Shown in pieces: positions 34,855-43,475 of a DNA stretch of 64,000 bases (the stretch's first letter is position 1; the number at the start of each line of letters is the position of its first letter). Under the pieces are notes generated by a model. The model saw only the letters and a list, made by a program, of their open reading frames with translations, ran no database searches and was not told the origin of the DNA. The position numbers were made by a program, and so were the translations under genes. The DNA comes from Blastocatellia bacterium AA13 (GTDB lineage Bacteria > Acidobacteriota > Blastocatellia > UBA7656), in assembly GCA_003222245.1 (NCBI GenBank), contig QHVH01000009.1, positions 186,001 through 250,000 on the forward strand. The letters are read 5' to 3'.

Positions 34855-35875
34855 GGAGCTCTCCGCCGTCGATTTTGTAGTAACACATATAGCCGGCATC
34901 GCAATGCTCGGGCGCGCCTCGCAGGGAACGCGCCCGCTCGATTGCAACCAGTTTCGGCGCACCTGACCTGACCCTCCGGACAATGTCGCTAACCATCTTT
35001 ACGCTCGCGAGTTTCTTGAAAGGAGACGCCTCGCGTCCGACGATTTTGAGCGACGCAATTCCGATTCGTAGGAAATCATGAATTGCGCAAAGACCGCAGG
35101 GCCCATAAGGCAATCCAGACGGAGTTGCACCGCATCCGTTGCCGTTTATGTACCAGACCCACTCGCGATAATCACGCAGGTTCCTTCCGAACCGCCTATT
35201 CTGTCGAAGTGAAAGCGTTCGGCCCCCGCTGGCTTCGAACTCTGTCCTCATCTCCGAGAGGTTCGTGCAGAAGGCGCCTACTGAATGGTGATGTGTTGTC
35301 GCGCAGAAGCCTTCTTCAAAAGCACATCCGTCGTTGAGCATGAACGCCTCGAGCTCGACCTGCCCTGCTACTGAATGCGCGATCTTCTCGATTTCCGGCA
35401 GCGTTACGCTTCGCGGCAATATCACGCGAGAAGGACCAAACTCCAAAAGGAACCGGATGGCTTCGCTGTTCAGCGCAGCCGCCACCGAACTGACATGAGT
35501 AGCCGCATTCAGCTCCGCTGTCGACAATCGCATCAATAGGTTGATATCGGCGACAATGAACGCGTCAATACCTATTTCACCGTCCAGGCGTTTCGCCAGG
35601 TCGAGTACCCAGGCGAGCTGCTCCTCGGTGTAGTACGGAGCGTTCAACGTGACAAACACCGGTATTCCGCGTTGATGCGCTTCCTCTACCAGAAGCTTGA
35701 GCCCCGCCACGGTTTCCAGGCTCCCGCCTTTGGGACTTCGCCGATTGAGCCATACGGCTCCGCTGTAGCGCGCGAGCCACTCCGAAGGCACTACTCCGCA
35801 ATAGAGCTCCTCCGCGCCGTTTTCTATCAACATCTCGAGCTCATCACGCGAGCTAATGGGCGCAAGGATCTTCAT
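34844..35875 (-). CDS. U32-family protein A (putative Fe-S hydroxylase/peptidase family)
   Basis: 343 residues from ATG 35875, chosen over GTG 35881 because GAGAGG is well spaced before it. The N-terminus KILAPISSRDELEMLIENGAEELYCGV is diagnostic of the U32 (PF01136) barrel. Cysteines that could hold a 4Fe-4S cluster are in NDGCAFEEGFC, GAFC, and the late CGATPSGLPYGPCGLC. The family is labelled peptidase, but characterised members such as UbiU/UbiV are Fe-S proteins in O2-independent hydroxylation, and RlhA and TrhP hydroxylate RNA. It lies four bases (10 from the chosen ATG) after a second U32 gene, and two U32 partners recall the UbiU-UbiV heterodimer. Here they sit between a radical SAM peptide maturase and an exporter, so the substrate may be a peptide. 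Activity is unknown. Confidence 0.8.
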   Translation of the reverse strand: MKILAPISSRDELEMLIENGAEELYCGVVPSEWLARYSGAVWLNRRSPKGGSLETVAGLKLLVEEAHQRGIPVFVTLNAPYYTEEQLAWVLDLAKRLDGEIGIDAFIVADINLLMRLSTAELNAATHVSSVAAALNSEAIRFLLEFGPSRVILPRSVTLPEIEKIAHSVAGQVELEAFMLNDGCAFEEGFCATTHHHSVGAFCTNLSEMRTEFEASGGRTLSLRQNRRFGRNLRDYREWVWYINGNGCGATPSGLPYGPCGLCAIHDFLRIGIASLKIVGREASPFKKLASVKMVSDIVRRVRSGAPKLVAIERARSLRGAPEHCDAGYMCYYKIDGGELHEK

Positions 35876-35884
35876 TATCACCTC

Positions 35885-36958
35885 TCATAGCTCCGTCCGT
35901 TCCCATTTCATCGGCAGATAAGGTTGAAATATCAGGCGCTGAATCGAGCCGGCTCGCGCCTGTTGAAACAGCGTTCTCAGCATCTGCTCGCTGTGCGTGT
36001 AGAAATACGTATTGCCCTTCAAATAGAACTTCTGATCCCGATTTCCGAGCGGGCTGTTGTCGTAGGTGTATTCCAGCAAGTGGCTCTGGCATTCGTGATG
36101 GCACGGCGCGCCGGGTTGAAACTTCTCCGGCTTTGCGTAATGGAGCCCGGCCGCCATGCAAATGCGGCTCGTGCTTATGAAGCCGAAGGGCACATACGCA
36201 CTCGCGTGAAGGCCCTGCGAAGTAAATCCGCAGTCTACACCCTGAGGCAGGTTGTCCAACTCCACTCGCCGCACACCGAGCTTCGCCAGAAAATTCGTAT
36301 AGCTCGCCGAATCCAAATTGGACCGTCGCAGCGTGACCAACGTCGCCTCGTGTCCACTATCGTTTCGGTAAGCTCCCATTATTCGCGGGTCGCGCAACGA
36401 CTTGTTCATCAAGCGGCCCTGCACCGGAATCAGTCTCGGAAAGTCTCGTTTAAGAAGACCAAGCACTCCCCAGTCATTGAAGACCACTTCAATATCGCTT
36501 GGTGCGCGGGTCGCCGACTCTAATAATGGACGGAGCTTCGCGATTCCCGAATCGCTGACATAAGGAGTGACAAGAGTCAGCGGTATTCTTTCCGCGGCCG
36601 CGCGTTCAATAACGGCCTCAAGCTGCTCCAACGGCGGAATCAGGTGCTCACAAAACTCGTTTCCATAGACTACGCGGTCGATCTTGATGAGATTTGCTTC
36701 GGCAAAAAACTCGCTCAACAATGAAGCCGTCAACTCAACCGTCGGACGCAGCTTTGCTCCAGAGCCAAACCGGCCGACATCTTCCGGCCGAAGCACGGCA
36801 GCTACATCCCGGTGACTTTGTATGTGAAGCGCGATTTCCATCAGACCATGTTCCAGAGACGAATCGCTCTTATTCGCTTCGTTGGCAAATGATCGAGTGA
36901 GGCCGACGCGAGGCTTGATTATGATCGAAGGAAGGACCTTAACCAAAGGCCGGTTCAA
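35885..36958 (-). CDS. U32-family protein B (divergent partner)
   Basis: 357 residues from a TTG start with weak GGA upstream; ATG at about residue 40 (MEIALHIQ) is an alternative. It is more divergent than its neighbour but keeps the U32 pattern: VVYGNEFCEHLIPPLEQLEAVIERAAAERIPLTLVTPYV, VVFNDWGVLGLL, VRRVELDNLPQGVD, and a cysteine group SRICMAAG ... PCHHECQ near residues 270-295 in the region where U32 proteins bind a 4Fe-4S cluster. It follows the radical SAM gene by 33 bases and precedes U32 protein A. The pair probably forms a complex. Whether it hydroxylates, cleaves or chaperones a peptide cannot be told from sequence. Confidence 0.72.
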   Translation of the reverse strand: MNRPLVKVLPSIIIKPRVGLTRSFANEANKSDSSLEHGLMEIALHIQSHRDVAAVLRPEDVGRFGSGAKLRPTVELTASLLSEFFAEANLIKIDRVVYGNEFCEHLIPPLEQLEAVIERAAAERIPLTLVTPYVSDSGIAKLRPLLESATRAPSDIEVVFNDWGVLGLLKRDFPRLIPVQGRLMNKSLRDPRIMGAYRNDSGHEATLVTLRRSNLDSASYTNFLAKLGVRRVELDNLPQGVDCGFTSQGLHASAYVPFGFISTSRICMAAGLHYAKPEKFQPGAPCHHECQSHLLEYTYDNSPLGNRDQKFYLKGNTYFYTHSEQMLRTLFQQARAGSIQRLIFQPYLPMKWERTEL

Positions 36959-36991
36959 GGAAGGTCCGGAGCAGACAGCGTGCCGCTCATT

Positions 36992-38422
36992 TTACGCGAC
37001 CTTTCGATCCTCAAATCGCTTGAGGTAATCGGGGTTTCGCGCGGCAATCTCGCCGTAGACTCGAAGGCACACATCCGTCCAGCCGCGGATCCAATCGCAG
37101 TAGTGAAGGTTCGGTCGAGAGGTATCGCCATATCGAACGAACGCTTCGTGATAGCATCCACCCGAACAAACCGGCCTCGCCCAGCAGGTATGACAGTCAT
37201 ATTTATTATTGATGTGGCCGCTCGTCAGGTGCGCCCGCTGCGCCGTGCGATCGATTCCGGTATTCAGGTGACCGATCAAACCTGCCTCCGAATCTACAAA
37301 GCGATGGCACAGACCGAGATCGCCCGAAGGTGATACACCGATCAGCCCAAGCCCGGCGCCGCACGGATAAGCTTTGCTTACGCCGTGATGCAGCTCTTGA
37401 AGCGTATCGCTGATGTTCGAGAAGCCGTGATGCTCGTTCCGAAGGGCGTGAGCAAGGTATTCCTCCGCCAGTTCCGCGAACTGAGTCAGTATGTCGTCGA
37501 GTCCGTTTGAGCCGATAGCATATAGCCGCACAGGCGAAGTCGTCACCGGAGCGAATCCTACTTCGGTGAAACCCATCTCTTCGGTCAGATGCCTGAAGAT
37601 TGCTTTTACATTGACTACTTGGGCAGTCAAGGTGACGCGGGCTCCGATCGGCCTGCCGCGATGCGTTTTTAGCAGCTCTCTTATTTTGGGAGCAATCACG
37701 TCGTAGCTCCCTTTACCGCCTTGAAAGACCCGGAAGCGGTCGTTCGACTCCTTCGGGCCGTCAATGCTAACGGTGACACCGATGTTGTTTTTCACAAGGA
37801 ACTCGATGATCTCCTCCGTCAGCATCGTGGCGTTCGTAGTCATGCTGAAGTCGACATACTTGCCGGTTTCGGCGGCTCGTTTGCGGGCATATTCAACCGC
37901 GCTCTTCACAACTTCAAAGTTGAGAAGGGTCTCACCTCCAAAAAAAGTTACATGCACTGATCGACGGTCATGTGACTGTTCGAAAAGCAGATCGATTGCC
38001 TGCCTTGCGGTTTCTTCCTCCATGAACTTTGTCTTGCCTTCGGAAGAAGCAATCCGGTCCTCGCCGTACTCGTAGCAATACGAACAGCTCAGGTTGCACT
38101 GGTTCGTCACGTTAAGGACAGCCGTTTGAAGCGGAAACTGCTCGGGAATCTGGGTCGGAAGATCGGTCACATCGGTGTCCAGCACGATCGCTTGGGCGCC
38201 ATGCAGTTCATCAATGCACTCTTCAAGCTCAAATGCGGAGTACTTATCGGATCTTAGTTGTGTCACGATTTCAGCCCTGCTCAGGCCGTCGGTTTCTAAC
38301 AGCTTCAACAGTGACTTTGAAAGGTCGTCGGGCGCAAATATGCCTCCACTCGGAACCAGATAGAGATATGACTTATCTCCGCCGCTGAACTCGTGGAATT
38401 CTCCCCTTCGATAAACGCTCAT
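36992..38422 (-). CDS. radical SAM/SPASM peptide maturase, QhpD-like
   Basis: 476 residues from ATG 38422 (an in-frame GTG at 38470 would add 16). Residues 1-95 form a small winged-helix-like, PqqD/RRE-type peptide-binding segment (EFHEFSGGDKSYLYLVPSGGIFAPDD onward). The radical SAM motif is CNLSCSYCYEYG near 111, followed by FFGGETLLN and SIDGP. The C-terminal SPASM/twitch region has CGAGLGLIGVSPSGDLGLC and CHTCWARPVCSGGC...YCDW for auxiliary Fe-S clusters. Overall it resembles QhpD, which makes thioether cross-links from Cys to Asp/Glu carbons in the amine dehydrogenase gamma subunit. It is the first gene of a five-gene operon with a good promoter at 38.6 kb. No dehydrogenase subunits or obvious substrate peptide are adjacent. 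The maturase call is strong; the exact chemistry is not. Confidence 0.87.
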   Translation of the reverse strand: MSVYRRGEFHEFSGGDKSYLYLVPSGGIFAPDDLSKSLLKLLETDGLSRAEIVTQLRSDKYSAFELEECIDELHGAQAIVLDTDVTDLPTQIPEQFPLQTAVLNVTNQCNLSCSYCYEYGEDRIASSEGKTKFMEEETARQAIDLLFEQSHDRRSVHVTFFGGETLLNFEVVKSAVEYARKRAAETGKYVDFSMTTNATMLTEEIIEFLVKNNIGVTVSIDGPKESNDRFRVFQGGKGSYDVIAPKIRELLKTHRGRPIGARVTLTAQVVNVKAIFRHLTEEMGFTEVGFAPVTTSPVRLYAIGSNGLDDILTQFAELAEEYLAHALRNEHHGFSNISDTLQELHHGVSKAYPCGAGLGLIGVSPSGDLGLCHRFVDSEAGLIGHLNTGIDRTAQRAHLTSGHINNKYDCHTCWARPVCSGGCYHEAFVRYGDTSRPNLHYCDWIRGWTDVCLRVYGEIAARNPDYLKRFEDRKVA

Positions 38423-38785
38423 TCGGAAAACTCGTTTCTGGCTCGTCTCGCTCGGGCTATATAGCACCACCGGCGACGACTTCGAGCATACTTTTCGTTC
38501 TCTTGAAATTTAGGCCGTCCGGGACGCTTCGTGAGCTTGTTGTTTGTGCCGCCTCTTGCAGTCTGTCGCGCCGGATATATAGCGCCGACAGTTCCGCCCT
38601 GTCAAATTTGGAGTGACATTATTGTAGCTATTCTCTTGAGTCTTCTTTCTTAAGCAGCATAAGATCAGCGCCGTTAAATGAGAAAAGAGGGACCGATGTC
38701 TTCTTAAATCAGGCTTGAATCGAAGACCAACGCGGTTCCTTTAAGTTCTATTCTTATTTCGGCGCTCAGAGCGCGGCGGCCGGAT
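38423..38785. other. intergenic region between divergent radical SAM and ABC ATPase genes
   Basis: Holds the minus-strand promoter of the radical SAM operon and its leader. No other gene was found; short frames on the minus strand (10 codons each) are the only candidates for a linked precursor peptide and are weak. No clear plus-strand promoter for the ABC ATPase was recognised. Confidence 0.5.
38576..38605 (-). promoter_or_regulatory. sigma-70-like promoter of the radical SAM operon
   Basis: TTGACA (38605-38600), 18-base spacer, TATATA (38581-38576) on the minus strand. The expected transcript starts near 38568, leaving a leader of about 145 bases before ATG 38422. The leader contains a ten-codon frame (MLEVVAGGAI, ATG at about 38490) after an AAGAGAACG stretch, of uncertain meaning. 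Confidence 0.65.
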
Positions 38786-39556
38786 GTGGGTGATACAAAA
38801 CATACATCGAGCACCGAGGGTGTCAGCGACGATGTCGTCCAGTTTCATGATGTGAGCCTCGACATTGGCGGCGGCCGCAGAATCATCTCGAACCTGAACA
38901 TGAAGATTGCGCGCGGGGAGACGCTTGTACTGCTCGGCCGCAGCGGTTCGGGCAAGACTACGACGCTGAAGCTGATCAATAGATTGCTTGAACCGACTTC
39001 CGGACAGGTCGATGTAGAAGGGACGGCTACGACGCAATGGAATGAATTCGCGCTTAGGAGAAGCATCGGCTACGTCATACAGGAGACCGGCCTCTTCCCG
39101 CACTTCTCCGTGGAACGCAACGTAGCGCTCGTTCCGCGATTGCTGGGTTGGAATCCTGACAAAACAAAGCAACGCGTCAACGAACTGCTTGAACTAGTCG
39201 GTCTGGAACCCGCGCTCTTCGCTGAGCGATATCCACGTGAGCTTTCCGGCGGACAGCGGCAACGGGTTGGTGTAGCGCGAGCGCTTGCCGCCGATCCTCC
39301 GATCATATTGCTTGATGAGCCGTTCGGAGCGCTCGATCCGTTGACTCGAGCTCAACTACAGCGCGAGTTCTCGGATTTGAGCAAACGTCTCGGCAAGACG
39401 ATCGTGTTTGTCACTCACGATGTAAGAGAGGCTTTCATTCTTGCGACTCGGATCGGTTTGTTCAAGGATGGAGCTCTTGTCGAGATCTGCACGCCGGATG
39501 AGTTTGGAAAGTCCGCGGAACCGGAAGCGAGAGCGTTCATGGTCTCGTTGAACTGA
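38786..39556 (+). CDS. ABC transporter ATPase, orphan, OpuC/glycine-betaine type
   Basis: 256 residues from GTG 38786. It contains Walker A GRSGSGKTTTLKL (about 50-62), Q-loop VIQETGLFPHFSVERNV, signature LSGGQRQRVGVARAL, Walker B IILLDEPFGALDPLTR and H-loop VTHDVREA. The Q-loop context and DEPFGALDPLTRAQLQ place it with ATPases of osmoprotectant (betaine/choline/proline, OpuCA) and related importers. No permease or binding-protein gene is next to it, so its partners are elsewhere or it is a remnant of an operon. An inverted repeat behind the stop can end transcription. Confidence 0.82.
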   Translation: MGDTKHTSSTEGVSDDVVQFHDVSLDIGGGRRIISNLNMKIARGETLVLLGRSGSGKTTTLKLINRLLEPTSGQVDVEGTATTQWNEFALRRSIGYVIQETGLFPHFSVERNVALVPRLLGWNPDKTKQRVNELLELVGLEPALFAERYPRELSGGQRQRVGVARALAADPPIILLDEPFGALDPLTRAQLQREFSDLSKRLGKTIVFVTHDVREAFILATRIGLFKDGALVEICTPDEFGKSAEPEARAFMVSLN

Positions 39557-39562
39557 ATCATT

Positions 39563-39606
39563 AAAAAAACCGGTCATCGGTATAAGAATACATTGATGAC
39601 CGGTTT
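39563..39606 (-). terminator. terminator between convergent ABC ATPase and amidohydrolase genes
   Basis: AAACCGGTCATC (39567-39578) and GATGACCGGTTT (39595-39606) form a perfect 12-pair stem with a 16-base loop. On the minus strand the stem continues directly into a T run, so it terminates the amidohydrolase transcript. The plus-strand gene may also end here, though without a T run. Confidence 0.8.
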
Positions 39607-39654
39607 AAGCTCGCTTCTTATCTGTAATACGAGCTTCACGCCCGTGAAGTTACG

Positions 39655-41028
39655 CTAGTGCAGCACGGGCTTGCCGTCCCGCTTATAAATCCGCCCCGCC
39701 TTCATCACGAAGCTCACGTTCTGCAGCAGTTTTATATCGGTGACCGGGTCGCCGCGCACCGCGATCAAATCCGCGTATCGGCCGCGTTGGACGCTGCCGA
39801 CGTTGGCTGACTGATCGAGTAGATCCGCGGCGCTTCGAGTAGCGGCCAGAATCGCTTCCATGGGAGGCATACCAGCCTCCACCATGTACTCGAATTCCTT
39901 CGCATTCTGTCCGTGCGGGTAGACGCCCGCGTCGGTTCCAAAAGCAATCTTGACGCCGCCTTTGTAGGCTCGAGCGAATGCGTTCTGAATTAGAGGCCCG
40001 ATTGTCGCGGCCTTGGCCTGAATCGCAGGAGGAAAGAAGCCAGGAATCTTTGCGGCGTTTTCAACCGTTTTCCCGGCTATGATCGTAGGCACCAGATAGG
40101 CTCCGTGCTGCTTGAATAAGGAAATCGCTTCGTCGTCAAGATAGGATCCGTGTTCGATGGAAGAAACGCCTGCGCGAAGCGCGTCTTTGATTCCGGCAGC
40201 TCCGTGAGCATGAGCGGCAACCTTGCGGTCGAGCAAATGAGCGGCATCGACAATCGCCTTCATCTCCGCGAGCGTCAGTTGTTGGCCGGATCCCGAATCG
40301 GCCAGAGAGAGAACGCCTCCAGTCGCGGCGATCTTTATGACGTCGGCTCCATACTTCACCGCGTATCGAACTGCCCGAGCGCCGTCTTCCGGACCTGTGA
40401 TGATGCCGGAGCGATAATCCGGATCGGGCAACAAATCCTCGCGAATACCGCCCGTGTCGCCGTGCCCTCCGATGATTCCGATAAGCCGTGTCGCCGCAAA
40501 CATCCTTGGACCCGAGATTGTTCCGCTATTAATCGCGTCTCGGAGGCTAATATCCACAAACCCAGACGAGCCCAGGTCTCTTATTGTCGTGAATCCCGCC
40601 AGCAGCGTTCGACGGGCGTATACCGAAGCGGTCAAAGCAAGGTCCGCATTGCGATGGATGAGGCTGTTCAGAAGCTGGTCGCGGCCGATCTGCATAGTCA
40701 CGTGAGTATGGCAATCGATCAGGCCCGGCAGCACCGTGAACTCGCTGAGGTCTACCACTTCGGCGCCCGGAACCGATGCTCTTCCGTCCCTTACCTCTCG
40801 AATGCGGTCTCCTTCGATTACTATCGTGACATTGGAGCGAACCGAGTTGGAAACTCCGTCGATCAAATGTCCGGCGTACACGACCGCGGTAACAGCGGGC
40901 GGCGGCGGCGGCGGCGGCGGCGGCGGACCAGACGCGGACGTAGCTCGCGACGATATCAAGGCGAGCGCCGCTAGTAGTAATGCAGCTATTCGCCGACAAG
41001 AGACTCTAGTCATAAAGTAAGTAGCCAT
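39655..41028 (-). CDS. secreted metal-dependent amidohydrolase (imidazolonepropionase/Xaa-Pro type)
   Basis: 457 residues. An N-terminal signal peptide (RRIAALLLAALALISSRATSA) is followed by ten consecutive prolines, then the amidohydrolase fold. Metal ligands are visible: HTH in LIDCHTHV, Lys in VIKIAATGG, His in AHAHG and IEHGSYL, Asp in FGTDAG. The C-terminus has the usual YADLIAVRGDP segment. This subgroup includes prolidases and other peptidases or lactonases acting outside the cytoplasm, and many such paralogues occur in Acidobacteriota. ATG 41028 follows GGAGGAAG closely; ATG 41013 is an alternative. It stands alone between a terminator and a divergent gene. The substrate is unknown. 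Confidence 0.88.
   Translation of the reverse strand: MATYFMTRVSCRRIAALLLAALALISSRATSASGPPPPPPPPPPAVTAVVYAGHLIDGVSNSVRSNVTIVIEGDRIREVRDGRASVPGAEVVDLSEFTVLPGLIDCHTHVTMQIGRDQLLNSLIHRNADLALTASVYARRTLLAGFTTIRDLGSSGFVDISLRDAINSGTISGPRMFAATRLIGIIGGHGDTGGIREDLLPDPDYRSGIITGPEDGARAVRYAVKYGADVIKIAATGGVLSLADSGSGQQLTLAEMKAIVDAAHLLDRKVAAHAHGAAGIKDALRAGVSSIEHGSYLDDEAISLFKQHGAYLVPTIIAGKTVENAAKIPGFFPPAIQAKAATIGPLIQNAFARAYKGGVKIAFGTDAGVYPHGQNAKEFEYMVEAGMPPMEAILAATRSAADLLDQSANVGSVQRGRYADLIAVRGDPVTDIKLLQNVSFVMKAGRIYKRDGKPVLH
40898..40926. repeat. (GGC)n microsatellite encoding polyproline
   Basis: About ten GGC units on the plus strand encode Pro10 just after the signal peptide of the amidohydrolase. Unit changes keep the frame and would only alter linker length. 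Confidence 0.85.
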
Positions 41029-41221
41029 CTTCCTCCATCAAGCGATCAACGTTGTAAGTCTGGCAAGAATAATCTCATTCACGAGCGGATTCAAACGCCG
41101 AGCTTGACAGGAAGGCCGGTAAGAACCTCATTGCAAGGCCGGTCGTCATTCGATAGAGTAGCGATGGTCAAATCCACGAGCGAGCTTGCACCTGCCTCGT
41201 ATGAAAGCCAGGCGAATCCGG

Positions 41222-43171
41222 ATGGCTATGAATTCTCTTTCAATTCATTCTCCCAATAGATTCAGATTGATCGCCGCCGTAGCCTTATTTTTTCTCGCCT
41301 CGGGATCGCTCATTCCGTTGGCGCAATCGGTCAATACACCTCCGTCGATCAATGCTCAGGCATGCGCCTACGACGGCGACCTTCATCGGTTGATCATCAA
41401 AGGGGATGGCTTTCAAACGGACTCCACCGTTCAGATCGTAGGACAGGCGGGCGAAGCGGCGCACGGCCGAACCAAAATCAAGAACTCCAGGAAAATCATA
41501 ATAACCGACATCGCCGATTCGGATCTCAAGCTCGGAGTCGATGTAACCGTGACTAATCCTGGCGGCAATGCTTCGCCTACGGTTCGGCTAATATTCGACT
41601 CATCAACCGATCACATGCTCACCGGCGGTGATGTCCAAACCATAATCGCTCAGGCTGTCGCACAGGCGCAGGCGAGCGGGTTGCGGGCCACGGTCGCCGT
41701 CGTCGACACGGAAGCCAACGTGCTGGGGGTGTTTAGAATGAATGGAGCGCCTGCGGACACATTGATTGGGGTTGGGAAACACTGCCCGCAGCCCTCCGAT
41801 TGCGGTCTGGAGGGGCTTCGCGTCCCGTCCGGCTTCGCCGCGATATCGAAGGCCGGTACCGGAGCGTTTCTAAGCAGTCAGGGACACGCTTTCACTACTC
41901 GCACCGCCAGCTTCATCGTGCAGGAACATTTTCCTCCGGGCGTCAGCTTCACCTCGGGCGGGCCGTTGTTCGGCGTCCAGTTCTCTCAACTGCCATGCGG
42001 TGATATCAATCCCGTGCTGCCTCTTGGTCTGTCCGCTGATCCGGGCGGCGTGCCGCTTTATAAGAACGGAATTCGGGCCGGCGGAATTGGAATCGAAGGA
42101 GACGGCCGGTATTCGCTCGACGCCGATCCTCGAGATGACGATCAGCCGGTTGAGGAACTTGTCGCCGTGGCAGGTTCTCGCGGATTTGAAGCACCCGCGG
42201 CGATCCGAGGCGATCAGATCATCGTCAACGGAATCAGGTTTCCATTCGTCAACACGGCTCTGCCTGCACAATTGCAAGTTCAGGATTTCGCCCAGCTCAG
42301 AGGCTCGGTCGATCCGGGCTTCCCAATAAGAGCGGCTTTGCCCTCGCAGTTTCACGCGGTAACCGTGGATGGAGTGCAAGGACAGGTGAGCGACCGCTTC
42401 TTCCCGCCGCAAAGTAGCCGCGGGCTTACGGCGAACGAAGTTCAACTGCTCCTGCTTCAGGCGGCGAGGCAGGCATTCATAACACGAGGCGCGATCCGAG
42501 TGCCCGAAGGCAGCGCCGCTCAGGTGAACATAGCCGTGGTAGATGTAGACGGGATCGTTCTTGGAATATTCAGCACTCCGGACGCGGCGATTTTTGGATT
42601 CGACGTTTGCGTTCAAAAGGCGCGCACCGCAGCCTTCCTGAGCCGCGCTACATCGGCTGCGGAGTTGCAAGCAGCGGAGCACGGCAAGTTCGTAAAGTAT
42701 CTGGATGCGGCAACTCGCGACGGGGTCAAGCTGGACGGATCAGTTGCATTCAGCGATAGAGCGGCGGGATTTCTCTCGAGACCTTTCTTCCCGGACGGGA
42801 TCGATGAGACCGACAACGGACCCTTTTCAAAACGGATCGACCAATTCAGCCCGTTCAATGATGGTTTGCAGCTCGATCTTGTAAAGACCGCCCTCGGACT
42901 TGTGTTGAACGGGCAGCCGCAGACGAGCTGCACGGCTATTCGAGGTCTTGAGAATGGCTTGCAGATATTCCCCGGAAGCGTTCCGCTCTATAAGAACGGG
43001 AGGCTTGTCGGAGCAATCGGGGTCAGCGGCGACGGCGTCGATCAGGACGACTTAATCGCGGCGATGGGAAGCTCCGGCTTTGAGGCGCCGGACGGCGTCA
43101 GATCCGATCGCGTCTTCGTCCGGGGAGTCAGACTGCCTTACGTGAAGTTCCCGCGCCAACCGAACCGATAG
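41222..43171 (+). CDS. secreted tandem GlcG/HbpS-family protein with IPT-like domain
   Basis: About 649 residues from ATG 41222; TTG 41186, ATG 41201 and ATG 41228 are other possible starts and none has a strong ribosome-binding site. A signal peptide (FRLIAAVALFFLASGSLIPLAQS) leads to an IPT/TIG-like region (INAQACAYDGDLHRLIIKGDGF ... VTVTNPGGNAS). Two related halves follow, each with a GlcG/HbpS start: VQTIIAQAVAQAQASGLRATVAVVDTEANVLGVFRM and VQLLLLQAARQAF...VNIAVVDVDGIVLGIF. Each half ends with a PLYKNG-GAIGVSGDG-type segment. HbpS-like proteins bind haem, and GlcG is linked to glycolate metabolism. The long inserts in each half are unusual. The function here is not known. Confidence 0.75.
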   Translation: MAMNSLSIHSPNRFRLIAAVALFFLASGSLIPLAQSVNTPPSINAQACAYDGDLHRLIIKGDGFQTDSTVQIVGQAGEAAHGRTKIKNSRKIIITDIADSDLKLGVDVTVTNPGGNASPTVRLIFDSSTDHMLTGGDVQTIIAQAVAQAQASGLRATVAVVDTEANVLGVFRMNGAPADTLIGVGKHCPQPSDCGLEGLRVPSGFAAISKAGTGAFLSSQGHAFTTRTASFIVQEHFPPGVSFTSGGPLFGVQFSQLPCGDINPVLPLGLSADPGGVPLYKNGIRAGGIGIEGDGRYSLDADPRDDDQPVEELVAVAGSRGFEAPAAIRGDQIIVNGIRFPFVNTALPAQLQVQDFAQLRGSVDPGFPIRAALPSQFHAVTVDGVQGQVSDRFFPPQSSRGLTANEVQLLLLQAARQAFITRGAIRVPEGSAAQVNIAVVDVDGIVLGIFSTPDAAIFGFDVCVQKARTAAFLSRATSAAELQAAEHGKFVKYLDAATRDGVKLDGSVAFSDRAAGFLSRPFFPDGIDETDNGPFSKRIDQFSPFNDGLQLDLVKTALGLVLNGQPQTSCTAIRGLENGLQIFPGSVPLYKNGRLVGAIGVSGDGVDQDDLIAAMGSSGFEAPDGVRSDRVFVRGVRLPYVKFPRQPNR

Positions 43172-43268
43172 ATGGCGGAGGCATCTATTCTGAAACTTTG
43201 CGAAAATTCATGTCGGAGACGCAAAATGGATGATCAAGGGTTACAATGTTTTTAGTTGGGAGGTAGAG

Positions 43269-43475
43269 ATGAAATTCAATGTCACAATTGATCGCGATGA
43301 AGATGGCGTCTGGGTGGTTGAATGCCCCGCGATTCCGGGCTGTGTTAGTCAGGGAGAAACTAAAGAGGCCGCTTTGGAGAATATTAAGGAAGCGATAATA
43401 CTTTGTTTGGAGGTTCGCGCTGAAAAGGGCATACCTTTGACGATAGAAACTCGGCAGGTCGAGGTTGCCGCCTAG
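43269..43475 (+). CDS. hicB: HicB-family antitoxin
   Basis: 68 residues from ATG 43269, which has GGGAGGTAGAG directly upstream; a longer in-frame start at 43230 is less likely. The core VTIDRDEDGVWVVECPAIPGCVSQGETKEAALENIKEAI is classic HicB. The stop TAG overlaps the GTG start of hicA, so the two are translationally coupled. The antitoxin neutralises HicA and would repress the operon. It has the short form without an obvious C-terminal DNA-binding domain. Confidence 0.9.
   Translation: MKFNVTIDRDEDGVWVVECPAIPGCVSQGETKEAALENIKEAIILCLEVRAEKGIPLTIETRQVEVAA

Noticed and set aside
34855-34983. 43-residue N-terminal extension of the ABC exporter
   Set aside because: It overlaps the end of the U32 gene, shows no conserved features, and ATG 34854 has a good ribosome-binding site and exporter-type start.
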